From Sulfuriflexus mobilis (GTDB taxonomy: Bacteria; Pseudomonadota; Gammaproteobacteria; AKS1), in NCBI RefSeq assembly GCF_003967195.1, contig NZ_AP018725.1, positions 2,480,001-2,544,000 of the forward strand: a stretch of DNA of 64,000 nt, written 5' to 3'. Numbering within the stretch: the stretch's first letter is position 1; every line of letters begins with the position of its first letter. This document shows, piece by piece, positions 53,983 through 62,333 of this stretch. Under the pieces are notes generated by a model that was not told where the DNA came from, did not search any database, and worked only from the letters and a program-made list of their open reading frames with translations. Position numbers and translations under genes: made by a program.

Positions 53983-54519
53983 TTAGAAATTTTCAGTCGA
54001 AGTGAACAGGCCAACACGCAGGTCCTTGGCGGTGTAAATCTCTTTGCCATCGACCTCCATGGCGGCATCGGCGATCCCCATCACCAATTTGCGCATAATG
54101 ACACGCTTCAAATCGATACGGTAAGTCACCAGTTTGTTCTTTGGTGTGACCTGGCCGGTGAATTTTACTTCGCCGGAGCCCAGCGCGCGACCACGACCCG
54201 GGCCACCCTTCCAGCCGAGGAAGAAACCGACCAGCTGCCACATGGCATCCAGGCCCAGGCAGCCCGGCATGACCGGGTCACCCTCAAAATGGCAGTCAAA
54301 AAACCACAAGTCCGGACGAACATCGAGTTCGGCGACGATCTGGCCCTTACCATTGGCGCCGCCCTCATCACTGATATGCGTAATGCGGTCGAACATCAAC
54401 ATCGGCGGCAGGGGCAATTGTGCATTACCAGGCCCCAGCAGCTCGCCGTGGCCACTCTTTAATAACTCTTCACGGCTAAAGGCCTTCTTACTACTTATAT
54501 CTATAACTGAATCAACCAC
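53983..54519 (-). CDS. fabA: 3-hydroxydecanoyl-ACP dehydratase/isomerase FabA
   Basis: Introduces the cis double bond in anaerobic unsaturated fatty-acid synthesis. The 178-residue hot-dog-fold protein has catalytic His77 in [15 protein letters not shown] and Asp91 in [15 protein letters not shown]. The spacing of fourteen between them is that of E. coli FabA. It heads the fabA-fabB operon. A FabR-type operator was looked for in 54520-54560 and not found. Confidence 0.96.
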   Translation of the reverse strand: MVDSVIDISSKKAFSREELLKSGHGELLGPGNAQLPLPPMLMFDRITHISDEGGANGKGQIVAELDVRPDLWFFDCHFEGDPVMPGCLGLDAMWQLVGFFLGWKGGPGRGRALGSGEVKFTGQVTPKNKLVTYRIDLKRVIMRKLVMGIADAAMEVDGKEIYTAKDLRVGLFTSTENF

Positions 54520-54701
54520 TTAACTCTCCGATACGTCTTTGACCCGGCTTTTATGCCGAGCCCCTTAATTTTGCCCTATAGGCTACCACATCACGACCCC
54601 CGCGCCGATAACCGAATGAATCCCCGCTGCGCGCGTACACTCCCATGCACTGGGGCAGACGATCTTTTATCATGGGCACCTTACCCATTTAGGAGACGAC
54701 C

Positions 54702-55901
54702 ATGAAACTCGGCACCCCCCTCTCACCCGGCGCGACCAAGGTCATGCTTTTGGGCTGCGGCGAACTCGGCAAGGAAGTCATTATTGCCCTGCAACGCCTC
54801 GGGGTTGAGGTTATCGGTGTCGACCGCTACGAGAACGCCCCTGGCCATCAGGTCGCGCACCGCGCTCATGTCATCAACATGGCCGACCCGGCCGCCCTGC
54901 GGGCGTTGGTCGAACAGGAACAACCGCATATCATCGTCCCCGAGATCGAGGCCATCGCCACCGACGAACTGGCCCGCATTGAGGCCGAGGGCCTCGCTAC
55001 CGTGATCCCGACCGCACGCGCCGCGCAACTAACCATGAACCGCGAGGGCATCCGCTGCCTCGCCGCCAAGAACCTCGGCCTGCCGACCTCGAAATACGCC
55101 TTTGCCGAATCGCTCGCCGAACTACAGCAGGCCATTGATAGCGGCATCGGTTACCCGTGTATCATCAAGCCGGTGATGTCTTCCTCCGGCAAGGGCCAGT
55201 CGACCCTGCGCAGTGCCGACGATCTGCAAACCGCCTGGGACTATGCCATGAGCGGTGGTCGCGTGCAGGGGGTTCGCATCATCGTTGAGCAGATGATCGA
55301 CTTCGATTACGAGATCACCCTGCTCACCGTACGTGCGCTCGGCGCAGGCGGCGAGATCGAGACCCACTTCTGCGAACCCATCGGCCATATCCAGCAACAC
55401 GGCGACTATGTCGAGAGCTGGCAGCCCCAGGCCATGAGTGAAACCGCCCTCAGGCAGGCCCGTGAGATCGCCGGGGCCATTACCGATGAACTCGGCGGAC
55501 GCGGCCTGTTCGGCGTCGAGTTATTTATCAAAGGCGACCAGGTCTGGTTCAGCGAGGTCAGCCCGCGTCCGCACGATACCGGCATGGTAACCATGACCTC
55601 GCAGTTACAAAATGAATTTGAACTGCATGCCCGTGCCATCCTCGGCCTGCCGGTCTCCACCGCCCTGCGCAGCCCCGGTGCCAGTGCCGTGATCTATGGC
55701 GGCATGGATGAAAAGGGCATTGCCTTTGAGGATGTGGATCGCGCCTTGCAGGTGCCACAAACCGACCTGCGCCTGTTTGGTAAGCCCGAGGCCTACACCC
55801 GTCGGCGTATGGGTGTGGCACTGGCCTGGGCCGACGATACAGAGACTGCACGCAAGAATGCCAAACTGGCCGCGGCCACAGTGACCACGACCAAGGGCTA
55901 A
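54702..55901 (+). CDS. purT: Formate-dependent GAR transformylase PurT
   Basis: ATP-grasp enzyme of purine synthesis that makes formyl-GAR from formate, ATP and GAR. The 399-residue protein starts with the [22 protein letters not shown] nucleotide-like motif and continues with [37 protein letters not shown] and [17 protein letters not shown]. It is monocistronic, after AGGAG, and converges on the coiled-coil gene with no gap between stops. Confidence 0.96.
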   Translation: MKLGTPLSPGATKVMLLGCGELGKEVIIALQRLGVEVIGVDRYENAPGHQVAHRAHVINMADPAALRALVEQEQPHIIVPEIEAIATDELARIEAEGLATVIPTARAAQLTMNREGIRCLAAKNLGLPTSKYAFAESLAELQQAIDSGIGYPCIIKPVMSSSGKGQSTLRSADDLQTAWDYAMSGGRVQGVRIIVEQMIDFDYEITLLTVRALGAGGEIETHFCEPIGHIQQHGDYVESWQPQAMSETALRQAREIAGAITDELGGRGLFGVELFIKGDQVWFSEVSPRPHDTGMVTMTSQLQNEFELHARAILGLPVSTALRSPGASAVIYGGMDEKGIAFEDVDRALQVPQTDLRLFGKPEAYTRRRMGVALAWADDTETARKNAKLAAATVTTTKG

Positions 55902-56114
55902 TCAGGCAAATTCCGCCAGTTTTTTTTCAATCTCTTCCAGTTCCTCTACCGCAGCCTTGCCGATACCTTCGAGTACTTCGGCATTTTCGAGCTGCACGGC
56001 ACGTTCCTCGGAATCCGCATCCAGGCCCTGGCGGTAATCCGTTTCAATCGCCTCAATACGTTTGAGAAGCTCATCGCGACGCGCTATCAATTTTTGCAGT
56101 TCTTCATCAACCAT
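55902..56114 (-). CDS. Small coiled-coil protein
   Basis: 70 residues, almost entirely helical with heptads (LQKLIARRDELLKRIEAIETD, KAAVEELEEIEKKLAEF). Acidic and cytosolic. No named family. It lies 9 bp after the DUF465 gene and probably shares its FNR-type promoter. Confidence 0.6.
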   Translation of the reverse strand: MVDEELQKLIARRDELLKRIEAIETDYRQGLDADSEERAVQLENAEVLEGIGKAAVEELEEIEKKLAEFA

Positions 56115-56123
56115 GTTGACCCC

Positions 56124-56366
56124 TTATGCCTCTTTGATTATGGCTAATAATTCATCCTTGAGGGCGAGGCGCTGTTTCTTCAACGTTTCCAGGTATTCAT
56201 CATCCGTATTCTCTATGCCCTCTTCAATACGGTAGATGCTGTTATCTACCTCATTGTACTCACTATAGAGTTTGCTGAAATGAGCGTTGTCGCCCGTCTT
56301 CAGCTCATGGATCCGGTCTTTGTATTCCGGAAATTCTGTTGCCAGATGGTGGTGCTCACCGAACAT
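56124..56366 (-). CDS. DUF465 (YdcH-like) small protein
   Basis: 80-residue helical protein. HHLATEFPEYKDRIHELKTGDNAHFSKLYSEYNEVDNSIYRIE (residues 5-47) is the DUF465 pattern, followed by LKKQRLALKDELLAII. Found widely in proteobacteria; function unknown, possibly a regulator or an assembly factor. An FNR-like palindrome and a good -10 hexamer precede it. First gene of a pair with the small coiled-coil protein. Confidence 0.8.
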   Translation of the reverse strand: MFGEHHHLATEFPEYKDRIHELKTGDNAHFSKLYSEYNEVDNSIYRIEEGIENTDDEYLETLKKQRLALKDELLAIIKEA

Positions 56367-56433
56367 ATGTGACTCCTCGTTGAAAATGCTCTATCTAATA
56401 ATTTAATTTTAATCATATATAACACTGCATTCC

Positions 56434-56447
56434 TTGAGCGAGATCAA
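56434..56447 (-). promoter_or_regulatory. FNR/ANR-type box upstream of the DUF465 gene
   Basis: TTGAGCGAGATCAA differs from TTGAT-N4-ATCAA at one position. On the minus strand TAAAAT (56411-56406), five of six matches to a sigma-70 -10, starts 22 bp downstream, placing the box at -41.5. TATATC at 56470-56475 has the same spacing towards selO on the plus strand. Confidence 0.6.
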
Positions 56448-56598
56448 TAATCCCTGCAATGCACGAATTTATATCCGCTGCCCATATTGCCGCTGGGTTC
56501 ATTAACCCTATGAATCGCCTTGATATAAACACCTATAATGAACACGTGTTAAGCCCTGTGACTGGCTATAGCCCGTCACAGTCCCTACAATCCCTGCC

Positions 56599-58074
56599 AT
56601 GAAACACGACCTGCATTCCCTGCCTCTGAGTAATTCCTTTGCCGCACTCGGCGAGACGTTTTTCTCGCCTGTGTCGCCGACACCATTTGAACAAACCGCT
56701 CGTCTGCTCCACTTCAATGCCGATGCCGCGGACCTGCTCGACCTTGATCACCAGGTTCAGCATGCGCCGGAGTTTGCCGAGGTCTTTACCGGCAAACGGC
56801 GCCTGACGGGTGATGCACCACTGGCCATGCTGTACGCCGGCCACCAGTTTGGCCACTTCGTGCCGCAGCTCGGTGATGGCCGTGCCGTCATGCTCGGCGA
56901 GACCACCAACCAGCATGGCGATAAATGGGAAATACAATTAAAGGGCTCCGGGCAGACACCCTATTCGCGTGCCGGTGACGGACGCGCGGTATTACGCTCG
57001 ACCATCCGTGAGTACCTCTGTAGTGAGGCCATGCATGGCTTGGGTATTCCGACCACACGTGCCCTGTGTATCACCGGCAGTGATGACGAGGTCTACCGCG
57101 AACGGATCGAGACCGGTGCCATGCTCACCCGCCTGGCACCCTCGCATGTACGCTTCGGTTCGTTTGAGGTGTTTTACTACCGCGAGCAACATGAACCTAT
57201 CTGCACCCTCGCCGATTATGTCATCGAACACCATTACCCGGAATTAGTTGGACGCGAGGACCAATACCTGGCCCTGTTACAAACCGTGATCACGCGCACC
57301 GCGCGCCTGCTCGCACAGTGGCAGGCAGTGGGCTTTGCACACGGCGTAATGAATACCGATAACATGTCGATCCTTGGTCTGACCCTGGACTACGGCCCGT
57401 ATGGTTTCATGGAGGCCTATGAACCCGGTTATATCTGTAACCACTCCGACCATGAAGGCCGCTATGCCTTTAAAAACCAGCCGCAGATCGGCCTGTTCAA
57501 TGTCAGTTGTCTGGCACAGGCCCTGTTACCGCTCATCGAGGTCGAGGCCGCCAAGGCGGCCCTGGAAGATTACCAACCGGCCTACATTGAGCACTTCCAC
57601 CAGCTCATGGCCAGCAAACTCGGTTTTGAACAGGCCGACGCGGATAACGAAAGCCTCTGCAAGTCCCTGCTTGAGCAGATGAAACAAAGTCGCACCGATT
57701 ACACGACCGTGTTCCGTCAGCTGGCTTATATCAATGATGAGGGTAATGATTGTCACGCCGAACTGCGTGACCTGTTTATTGATCGTGAAAAATTCACACA
57801 GTGGCTGAGCGCGTACCGGGCGCAGTTACAACAACAGGGCAAGGCCGAGAGCTTACGCCGCGAGGCCATGCTGGCCTGCAACCCGAAATATGTGCTGCGT
57901 AACTACATGGCCCAGGTAGCGATCGAAAAGGCCGAGCGTGACCAGGATTACAGCGAGATCGACGCCTTGATGACACTACTCAAGACACCCTTCGATGAAC
58001 ACCCCGCACACGCCCACTATGCTGAGCCGCCACCCGACTGGGCCGGTGATATCGAGGTCAGTTGTTCTTCGTAA
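56599..58074 (+). CDS. selO: Protein adenylyltransferase SelO (YdiU)
   Basis: Pseudokinase that transfers AMP to protein hydroxyls, linked to redox homeostasis. The 491-residue protein has YAGHQFGHFVPQLGDGRAVMLGE, KGSGQTPYSRAGDGRAVLRSTIREYL (residues 115-140) and MNTDNMSILGLTLDYGPYGF, which are the adenylylation core. It ends VSCSS, whose Cys replaces the selenocysteine of eukaryotic SelO. Its stop overlaps the convergent hydrolase stop by 17 bp. Upstream is the DUF465 FNR-like site. Confidence 0.94.
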   Translation: MKHDLHSLPLSNSFAALGETFFSPVSPTPFEQTARLLHFNADAADLLDLDHQVQHAPEFAEVFTGKRRLTGDAPLAMLYAGHQFGHFVPQLGDGRAVMLGETTNQHGDKWEIQLKGSGQTPYSRAGDGRAVLRSTIREYLCSEAMHGLGIPTTRALCITGSDDEVYRERIETGAMLTRLAPSHVRFGSFEVFYYREQHEPICTLADYVIEHHYPELVGREDQYLALLQTVITRTARLLAQWQAVGFAHGVMNTDNMSILGLTLDYGPYGFMEAYEPGYICNHSDHEGRYAFKNQPQIGLFNVSCLAQALLPLIEVEAAKAALEDYQPAYIEHFHQLMASKLGFEQADADNESLCKSLLEQMKQSRTDYTTVFRQLAYINDEGNDCHAELRDLFIDREKFTQWLSAYRAQLQQQGKAESLRREAMLACNPKYVLRNYMAQVAIEKAERDQDYSEIDALMTLLKTPFDEHPAHAHYAEPPPDWAGDIEVSCSS

Positions 58075-58906
58075 CGCCCTCCTGCACCCCGAACACCCGA
58101 CTCGACATAAACTCGGCCAGGCCCTGCTCATATGCCGGTTGGCTTTGCAGAAAGCCGCTATTGTGGTCACCCTGCATGGTTAAAAAGATTTTCGGCTGGT
58201 TGGCCGCCGCATACACCGCCTGGCCGAGCTCAAACGGGATAATGTCGTCGTCCGGGCTGTGCGCCACCAGCACCGGGCACGTCACCCGCCTGACGTATGC
58301 CGCCGTATCAAAACGATAACGCATGACCACGAGCCGCGACAACAACGGCAGCACCGACTGCGCCATGTCGCGCGCCGAACTGAAGCTCGACTCCAGGATC
58401 AGGCCGGCGGGTCCGACCTCCGCGGCCAGTTTGGCGGCAACGCTGGCACCGAGGGAGCGACCGAACAGGACGATATCCTCACCGGCAAAGCCGCGCTGCT
58501 CGACAAGGTATTGCCAGGCCGCGGCCGCATCCTCATACAGACCCTGCTCACCGGGCACCCCCTCGCTGCGGCCATAGCCGCGGTAATCGAAAATAAATAT
58601 ATTGAAGCCGAGGCGATGGAAGATCGCCAACGAGTCGCCGCGATGGGAGATATTGCCGCCGTTGCCATGCATGAACAGTAGCGCCCGCTGCGCCCCCTCG
58701 CGCGGCAGGTACCAGCCGTGCAGGCGGGTCCCGTCCGGGGTGGTCAGAGAGACATCCTCGTACGCAAGCCCCCAGTCGCTCGGCGTTTGATAAAACTGGC
58801 GATAGGGATAAAAGGTCATCGCCGGCTGCTGGAAATACATCCAGACATTCACCAGCAACAGGACGAGCAAGACACTGGCAATGATGTTAATCATTTTATC
58901 CTTCAT
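58058..58906 (-). CDS. Membrane-anchored alpha/beta hydrolase
   Basis: 282-residue BEM46-like hydrolase. An N-terminal hydrophobic anchor (MINIIASVLLVLLLVNVWMYF) is followed by LLFMHGNGGNISHRGDS (oxyanion), FDYRGYGRSEG, the nucleophile elbow VLFGRSLGASVA, and the C-terminal VAHSPDDDIIPF and QGDHNSGFL with Asp and His. Probably an esterase or lipase facing the periplasm; substrate unknown. Same strand as the next hydrolase gene, 60 bp downstream of it. Confidence 0.88.
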   Translation of the reverse strand: MKDKMINIIASVLLVLLLVNVWMYFQQPAMTFYPYRQFYQTPSDWGLAYEDVSLTTPDGTRLHGWYLPREGAQRALLFMHGNGGNISHRGDSLAIFHRLGFNIFIFDYRGYGRSEGVPGEQGLYEDAAAAWQYLVEQRGFAGEDIVLFGRSLGASVAAKLAAEVGPAGLILESSFSSARDMAQSVLPLLSRLVVMRYRFDTAAYVRRVTCPVLVAHSPDDDIIPFELGQAVYAAANQPKIFLTMQGDHNSGFLQSQPAYEQGLAEFMSSRVFGVQEGVTKNN

Positions 58907-58966
58907 GCAGTTTGCCTGCCTCCTGAAGTGTATCGTGACATCCCGACCAGACGAGACCGACGGTTG

Positions 58967-60112
58967 CTATTCTACGGCCATGCGCTGATCCAGCAACGCC
59001 TGCATCATGTCGAGAAATTGCGGGATGTCCTCGCGCTGTGGTCGCACACTCGTATGCGCGTAGCCCTCGATGATAAACAACTGCACCTGCCCGGGCGGTA
59101 GCGCCCGTGCCATGGCGATACTTTCCGTGTAGGGAATAAACGTATCACCACGACCGTGCATCAGGATCACCTGCGCCCGTATTGCCGACAGGTCGTGTGC
59201 GGCAGGATTGATGCCCGCCAGTTCATTGCGGATGCGCGGTGACAACTTCTCGATAAGTGCTGGCACCCGATCCGGATCCTCGTTGTTGAGCAATGCATAC
59301 AATGCCTGTGCATCAGCAGAAAATTCGGCCGTCGTGATATCAATATCGTTGTCATCATCAGCCATCGCCTGCGCGAGGTCTCGCAGGGTCGCGCGGTCCC
59401 CGGCGTGTTCCAGCAGGTCGGCATTGGAAAGCGTGAATACCCACTTCAGATAGGGATGCGGGCTACGGTACCGCCAGTCGGCGCCGGGTGTCTCCCGGTA
59501 ATGTCCGGTGGTGAAATAGGTCACGATGCTGCGCAGGTCATAGTAACCGCCGAAACTGACGGTGAAACGTACCTGCTCACGCACATCCGGTTCGAGGGCC
59601 GCCAGGACCACGAGTCCACCGCCATAACTGAAACCGGCAATACCTGCATGCCCTGCCGGCACCAGTTCCGGACGGGAGAGCAGGTAACGAAAGGCATCTG
59701 CCACTTCACGCACGTCATGTGCACGCAACCGGTTACGACGCAGCCCTTTCAGATCAGGCACCAGCACGGCAAACTGCAGGCGTGCCAGCGTCTTTGCCGT
59801 TGCGACCAGCCGGGCGTCGTCCTTGCCGGCAGGAAATACGCCGGGCACCAGTACGAGGCCCGCGCGCACACCCTGTGCTGAACGGTACACATCACCCGTG
59901 TAGCGACGACCATCGACCACGTAGTCGTAACTGCGGCGCGACGGCGGCGGTGTCTGCGCCTTCAGCCTACTCGGCTTGTCAGCAGCGGCAATATCTTCCA
60001 GGGCAATGGCCGCCTCGCTATCATCGAGAGGCGGTGAGGCGCAGCCACTCAGGCTGGAGAGCAACACGAGCACAACCGGAACAACATGACGCAAGAAACG
60101 AACAAGCAACAC
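58967..60112 (-). CDS. Dienelactone-hydrolase-like lipoprotein
   Basis: 381 residues with a lipoprotein signal ending in LSGC (Cys about residue 24). The hydrolase domain has GVFPAGKDDARLV, the nucleophile elbow GIAGFSYGGGLVVLA (Ser about 183), and closing segments VILMHGRGDTFIPY (Asp) and EGYAHTSV (His), so the triad is complete. Similar to the dienelactone hydrolase family. Start is GTG at 60112. It is divergent from fccAB and precedes the second hydrolase gene on the same strand. Confidence 0.82.
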   Translation of the reverse strand: MLLVRFLRHVVPVVLVLLSSLSGCASPPLDDSEAAIALEDIAAADKPSRLKAQTPPPSRRSYDYVVDGRRYTGDVYRSAQGVRAGLVLVPGVFPAGKDDARLVATAKTLARLQFAVLVPDLKGLRRNRLRAHDVREVADAFRYLLSRPELVPAGHAGIAGFSYGGGLVVLAALEPDVREQVRFTVSFGGYYDLRSIVTYFTTGHYRETPGADWRYRSPHPYLKWVFTLSNADLLEHAGDRATLRDLAQAMADDDNDIDITTAEFSADAQALYALLNNEDPDRVPALIEKLSPRIRNELAGINPAAHDLSAIRAQVILMHGRGDTFIPYTESIAMARALPPGQVQLFIIEGYAHTSVRPQREDIPQFLDMMQALLDQRMAVE

Positions 60113-60219
60113 GCACAGCCCTCCTTTTCTTCTCGTGAGATAACCGGGTTATTGCCCTACCCGTGACCTTATTACAAAGCCGTGCCGATGTCTTGCCCGG
60201 CCACAGGCATTGCATTAAT

Positions 60220-60233
60220 TTGACCGCGATCAA
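60220..60233 (+). promoter_or_regulatory. FNR/ANR-type box and class II promoter of fccAB
   Basis: TTGACCGCGATCAA differs from TTGAT-N4-ATCAA at one position. TATATA at 60256-60261 starts 22 bp downstream, giving a -41.5 box and a start near 60268, with a 52-nt leader to the fccA ATG. Confidence 0.68.
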
Positions 60234-60319
60234 GGATCATGACTTCCCGTTCTGTTATATAAAACAATATCTTTTCGTTATGTTGAACCCATTGCCAGAC
60301 TACAGACCGGAGGTGATAT

Positions 60320-60631
60320 ATGCGCTCCCGAATTCCTACCTGTTCACTCCTCATTACTGCCCTGTTGTTAGCGGCTACCACCACTGCGCAGGCCGTTGGC
60401 ATCAGCCAGGGGGCCATGCTGGCTAACTCCTGTGCCGCCTGTCATGGCACCGATGGTAGGAGTCCCGGCGCCATTCCCAGTATTCACGGCAAATCAGCTG
60501 AATTTATCAGCAGCGCCCTCACAGAATTCCGCTCCGGTGAACGGGCCTCAACCGTCATGGGCCGCCATACCAGGGGCTACTCGGATGAAGAGATCCGCCT
60601 CATCGCCGAACACTTCGGCACGCTGAAGTAG
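60320..60631 (+). CDS. fccA: Flavocytochrome c sulfide dehydrogenase, monoheme cytochrome subunit
   Basis: 103-residue periplasmic cytochrome c. Signal peptide ends near AQA-VGI; a single heme site CAACH lies at residues 38-42 and the Met ligand probably in TVMGRH. The Allochromatium subunit carries two hemes in about twice the length, so this is the single-heme form, as in Chlorobium and some other sulfur oxidisers. It accepts electrons from FccB during sulfide oxidation. GGAGG at 60309 fixes the start. It is nine bases ahead of fccB. Confidence 0.88.
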   Translation: MRSRIPTCSLLITALLLAATTTAQAVGISQGAMLANSCAACHGTDGRSPGAIPSIHGKSAEFISSALTEFRSGERASTVMGRHTRGYSDEEIRLIAEHFGTLK

Positions 60632-60640
60632 GAGACTGTC

Positions 60641-61933
60641 ATGAATACGATGAACCGTAGAAAATTTATCCAACTCCTCGGTGGTAGCAGTGTCATGCTT
60701 GCCACGCTGGGACCACTGGCCGCCTGCAGCAAACCTCCTGCCACCACGGGCAGGGTTATCGTTGTCGGTGGCGGTTTCGGTGGTGCCACCTGCGCCAAGT
60801 ACCTGCATCGCTTTGACCCCGATCTTGACATCACGCTGGTCGAACCGGCCACACGCTTTGTCACCTGCCCGTTCAGTAATGCCGTGCTCAGCGGGATGCG
60901 TGATATGGATGCCATCAGCCATGGCTACACGGCGCAAGAAAAACGCGGCATCAAGGTTGTTCATGCCATGGTGCAGGAAGTGGATGCGCCGGCACACAAG
61001 CTCACCCTCAGTAACGGCCAGACCCTTGCCTATGATCGCCTGGTGCTGTCACCCGGGATCGATTTCCGCTGGGAGGCCGTCGAAGGCATGACCGCAGAGG
61101 ATGCGCAAGCCATCCCGCATGCCTGGCAAGGCGGCTCGCAGACCACGCTGTTGCACGATCAGCTTACCGCCATGTCCGATGGGGGGACCGTTATCATCGC
61201 GCCGCCCGGCAACCCCTTCCGTTGCCCGCCTGGTCCCTATGAACGCGTCAGCCTGATCGCGCACTACCTGAAGCAGCACAAACCGAGGTCGAAAATCCTC
61301 ATCCTCGATACCAAGGACAAGTTCTCCAAGCAGCCCTTGTTTATGCAGGGCTGGCAACAGCTCTACCCCGGCATGATCGAGTGGGTCAGTGGCAGTCAAG
61401 GTGGTCGCATCGACGAGGTCGATGTCGCAACGCGGACGCTGTTCACCGAGTCTGGTGACCGGCACACGGGCGATGTGGTGAATTTCATTCCGCCGCAAAA
61501 GGCCGCTGCACTGGTGCACAAGGCCGGGCTGACCAATAACGACGGCTGGTGCCCGGTCGACCAGCGGACGTTCGAATCAAGCCTGCAGGCCGACGTGCAT
61601 GTCATTGGTGATGCCTCGATTGCCGGCAAGATGCCGAAATCCGGCTTTGCCGCGAATAGTCAGGGCAAGGTCTGCGCGGCCGCAATTGTCTCCGCGCTAC
61701 ACGGTATCAGCATGCCGGAGCCCTCTTACGTCAACACCTGCTACAGCCTCGTTTCGCCCGACTATGGCATTTCGGTCGCCGCGGTGTACCGCTACAGCGA
61801 GGAAAAGGGGATCTACGCGGTTGAGGGTTCCGGTGGCGTCAGCCCGAAGGATGCCGACGCCGCCTTCCGTCAGCAGGAGGCTCGTTACGCAGCGGGCTGG
61901 TATGACAGCATTACCTCGGATACTTTTGGCTGA
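60641..61933 (+). CDS. fccB: Flavocytochrome c sulfide dehydrogenase, FAD subunit
   Basis: Oxidises sulfide to polysulfide or sulfur in the periplasm. The 430-residue protein has a Tat-type signal (NRRKFIQLLGG), then the FAD motif VVGGGFGGATCAKYL. Cys76 in FVTCPFSN is where FAD is covalently bound, and Cys195 (NPFRCPPGP) with Cys304 (DGWCPVDQ) form the redox disulfide. HVIGDASIAGKMPKSGFAANSQG is typical of the FAD end. A good GGAG precedes the ATG. With fccA it forms an operon behind an FNR-type promoter. Confidence 0.94.
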   Translation: MNTMNRRKFIQLLGGSSVMLATLGPLAACSKPPATTGRVIVVGGGFGGATCAKYLHRFDPDLDITLVEPATRFVTCPFSNAVLSGMRDMDAISHGYTAQEKRGIKVVHAMVQEVDAPAHKLTLSNGQTLAYDRLVLSPGIDFRWEAVEGMTAEDAQAIPHAWQGGSQTTLLHDQLTAMSDGGTVIIAPPGNPFRCPPGPYERVSLIAHYLKQHKPRSKILILDTKDKFSKQPLFMQGWQQLYPGMIEWVSGSQGGRIDEVDVATRTLFTESGDRHTGDVVNFIPPQKAAALVHKAGLTNNDGWCPVDQRTFESSLQADVHVIGDASIAGKMPKSGFAANSQGKVCAAAIVSALHGISMPEPSYVNTCYSLVSPDYGISVAAVYRYSEEKGIYAVEGSGGVSPKDADAAFRQQEARYAAGWYDSITSDTFG

Positions 61934-62000
61934 GGCTGCTTTATGCGCGTTTGACGACACATACAAAACTACTCACACGTACCCTAACAAGGAGCTATTT

Positions 62001-62306
62001 ATGGCTGGAATTGAATCGTTGGTCGAACAACACATCAAGGAGAACGAGGCGCGCCTGAAGCATGTCGATGAAGTGCTGGCACAGGCCCACAAGGAGGCGG
62101 GTGAAACGGCCAAGACATCTGAGATCGAGGATGATCTCGCCGTCCTCAGAGGGGAGCGTGACCGACTCGCCAGCCACTTCGATGAACTCAAGATGAGGTC
62201 ACTGCAAGACTGGCAGCAGGAAAGCATCGAGAAGGCCGGGCCGATGGCTGTCTGGGACAGCCTCGCCCAGCAACTCGAGAAGTTGCTGGAGCGCATTACG
62301 CGCTAA
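62001..62306 (+). CDS. Coiled-coil protein downstream of fccAB
   Basis: 101 residues, highly charged and almost fully helical (SLVEQHIKENEARLKHVDEVLAQA; AVLRGERDRLASHFDELK). No signal peptide, so cytosolic. AAGGAG ahead of 62001 sets the start; a longer frame runs back through fccB but is a shadow. It follows fccB by 67 bp, and co-transcription is likely. Function unknown; it has no equivalent I recognise in fcc operons. Confidence 0.65.
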   Translation: MAGIESLVEQHIKENEARLKHVDEVLAQAHKEAGETAKTSEIEDDLAVLRGERDRLASHFDELKMRSLQDWQQESIEKAGPMAVWDSLAQQLEKLLERITR

Positions 62307-62333
62307 CGTGTAAACACCAGCGCGGTTGGCGCG

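Noticed and set aside
61599..62000. N-terminal extension of the coiled-coil gene running through fccB
   Set aside because: It is the +1 frame of fccB; AAGGAG before 62001 marks the real start.
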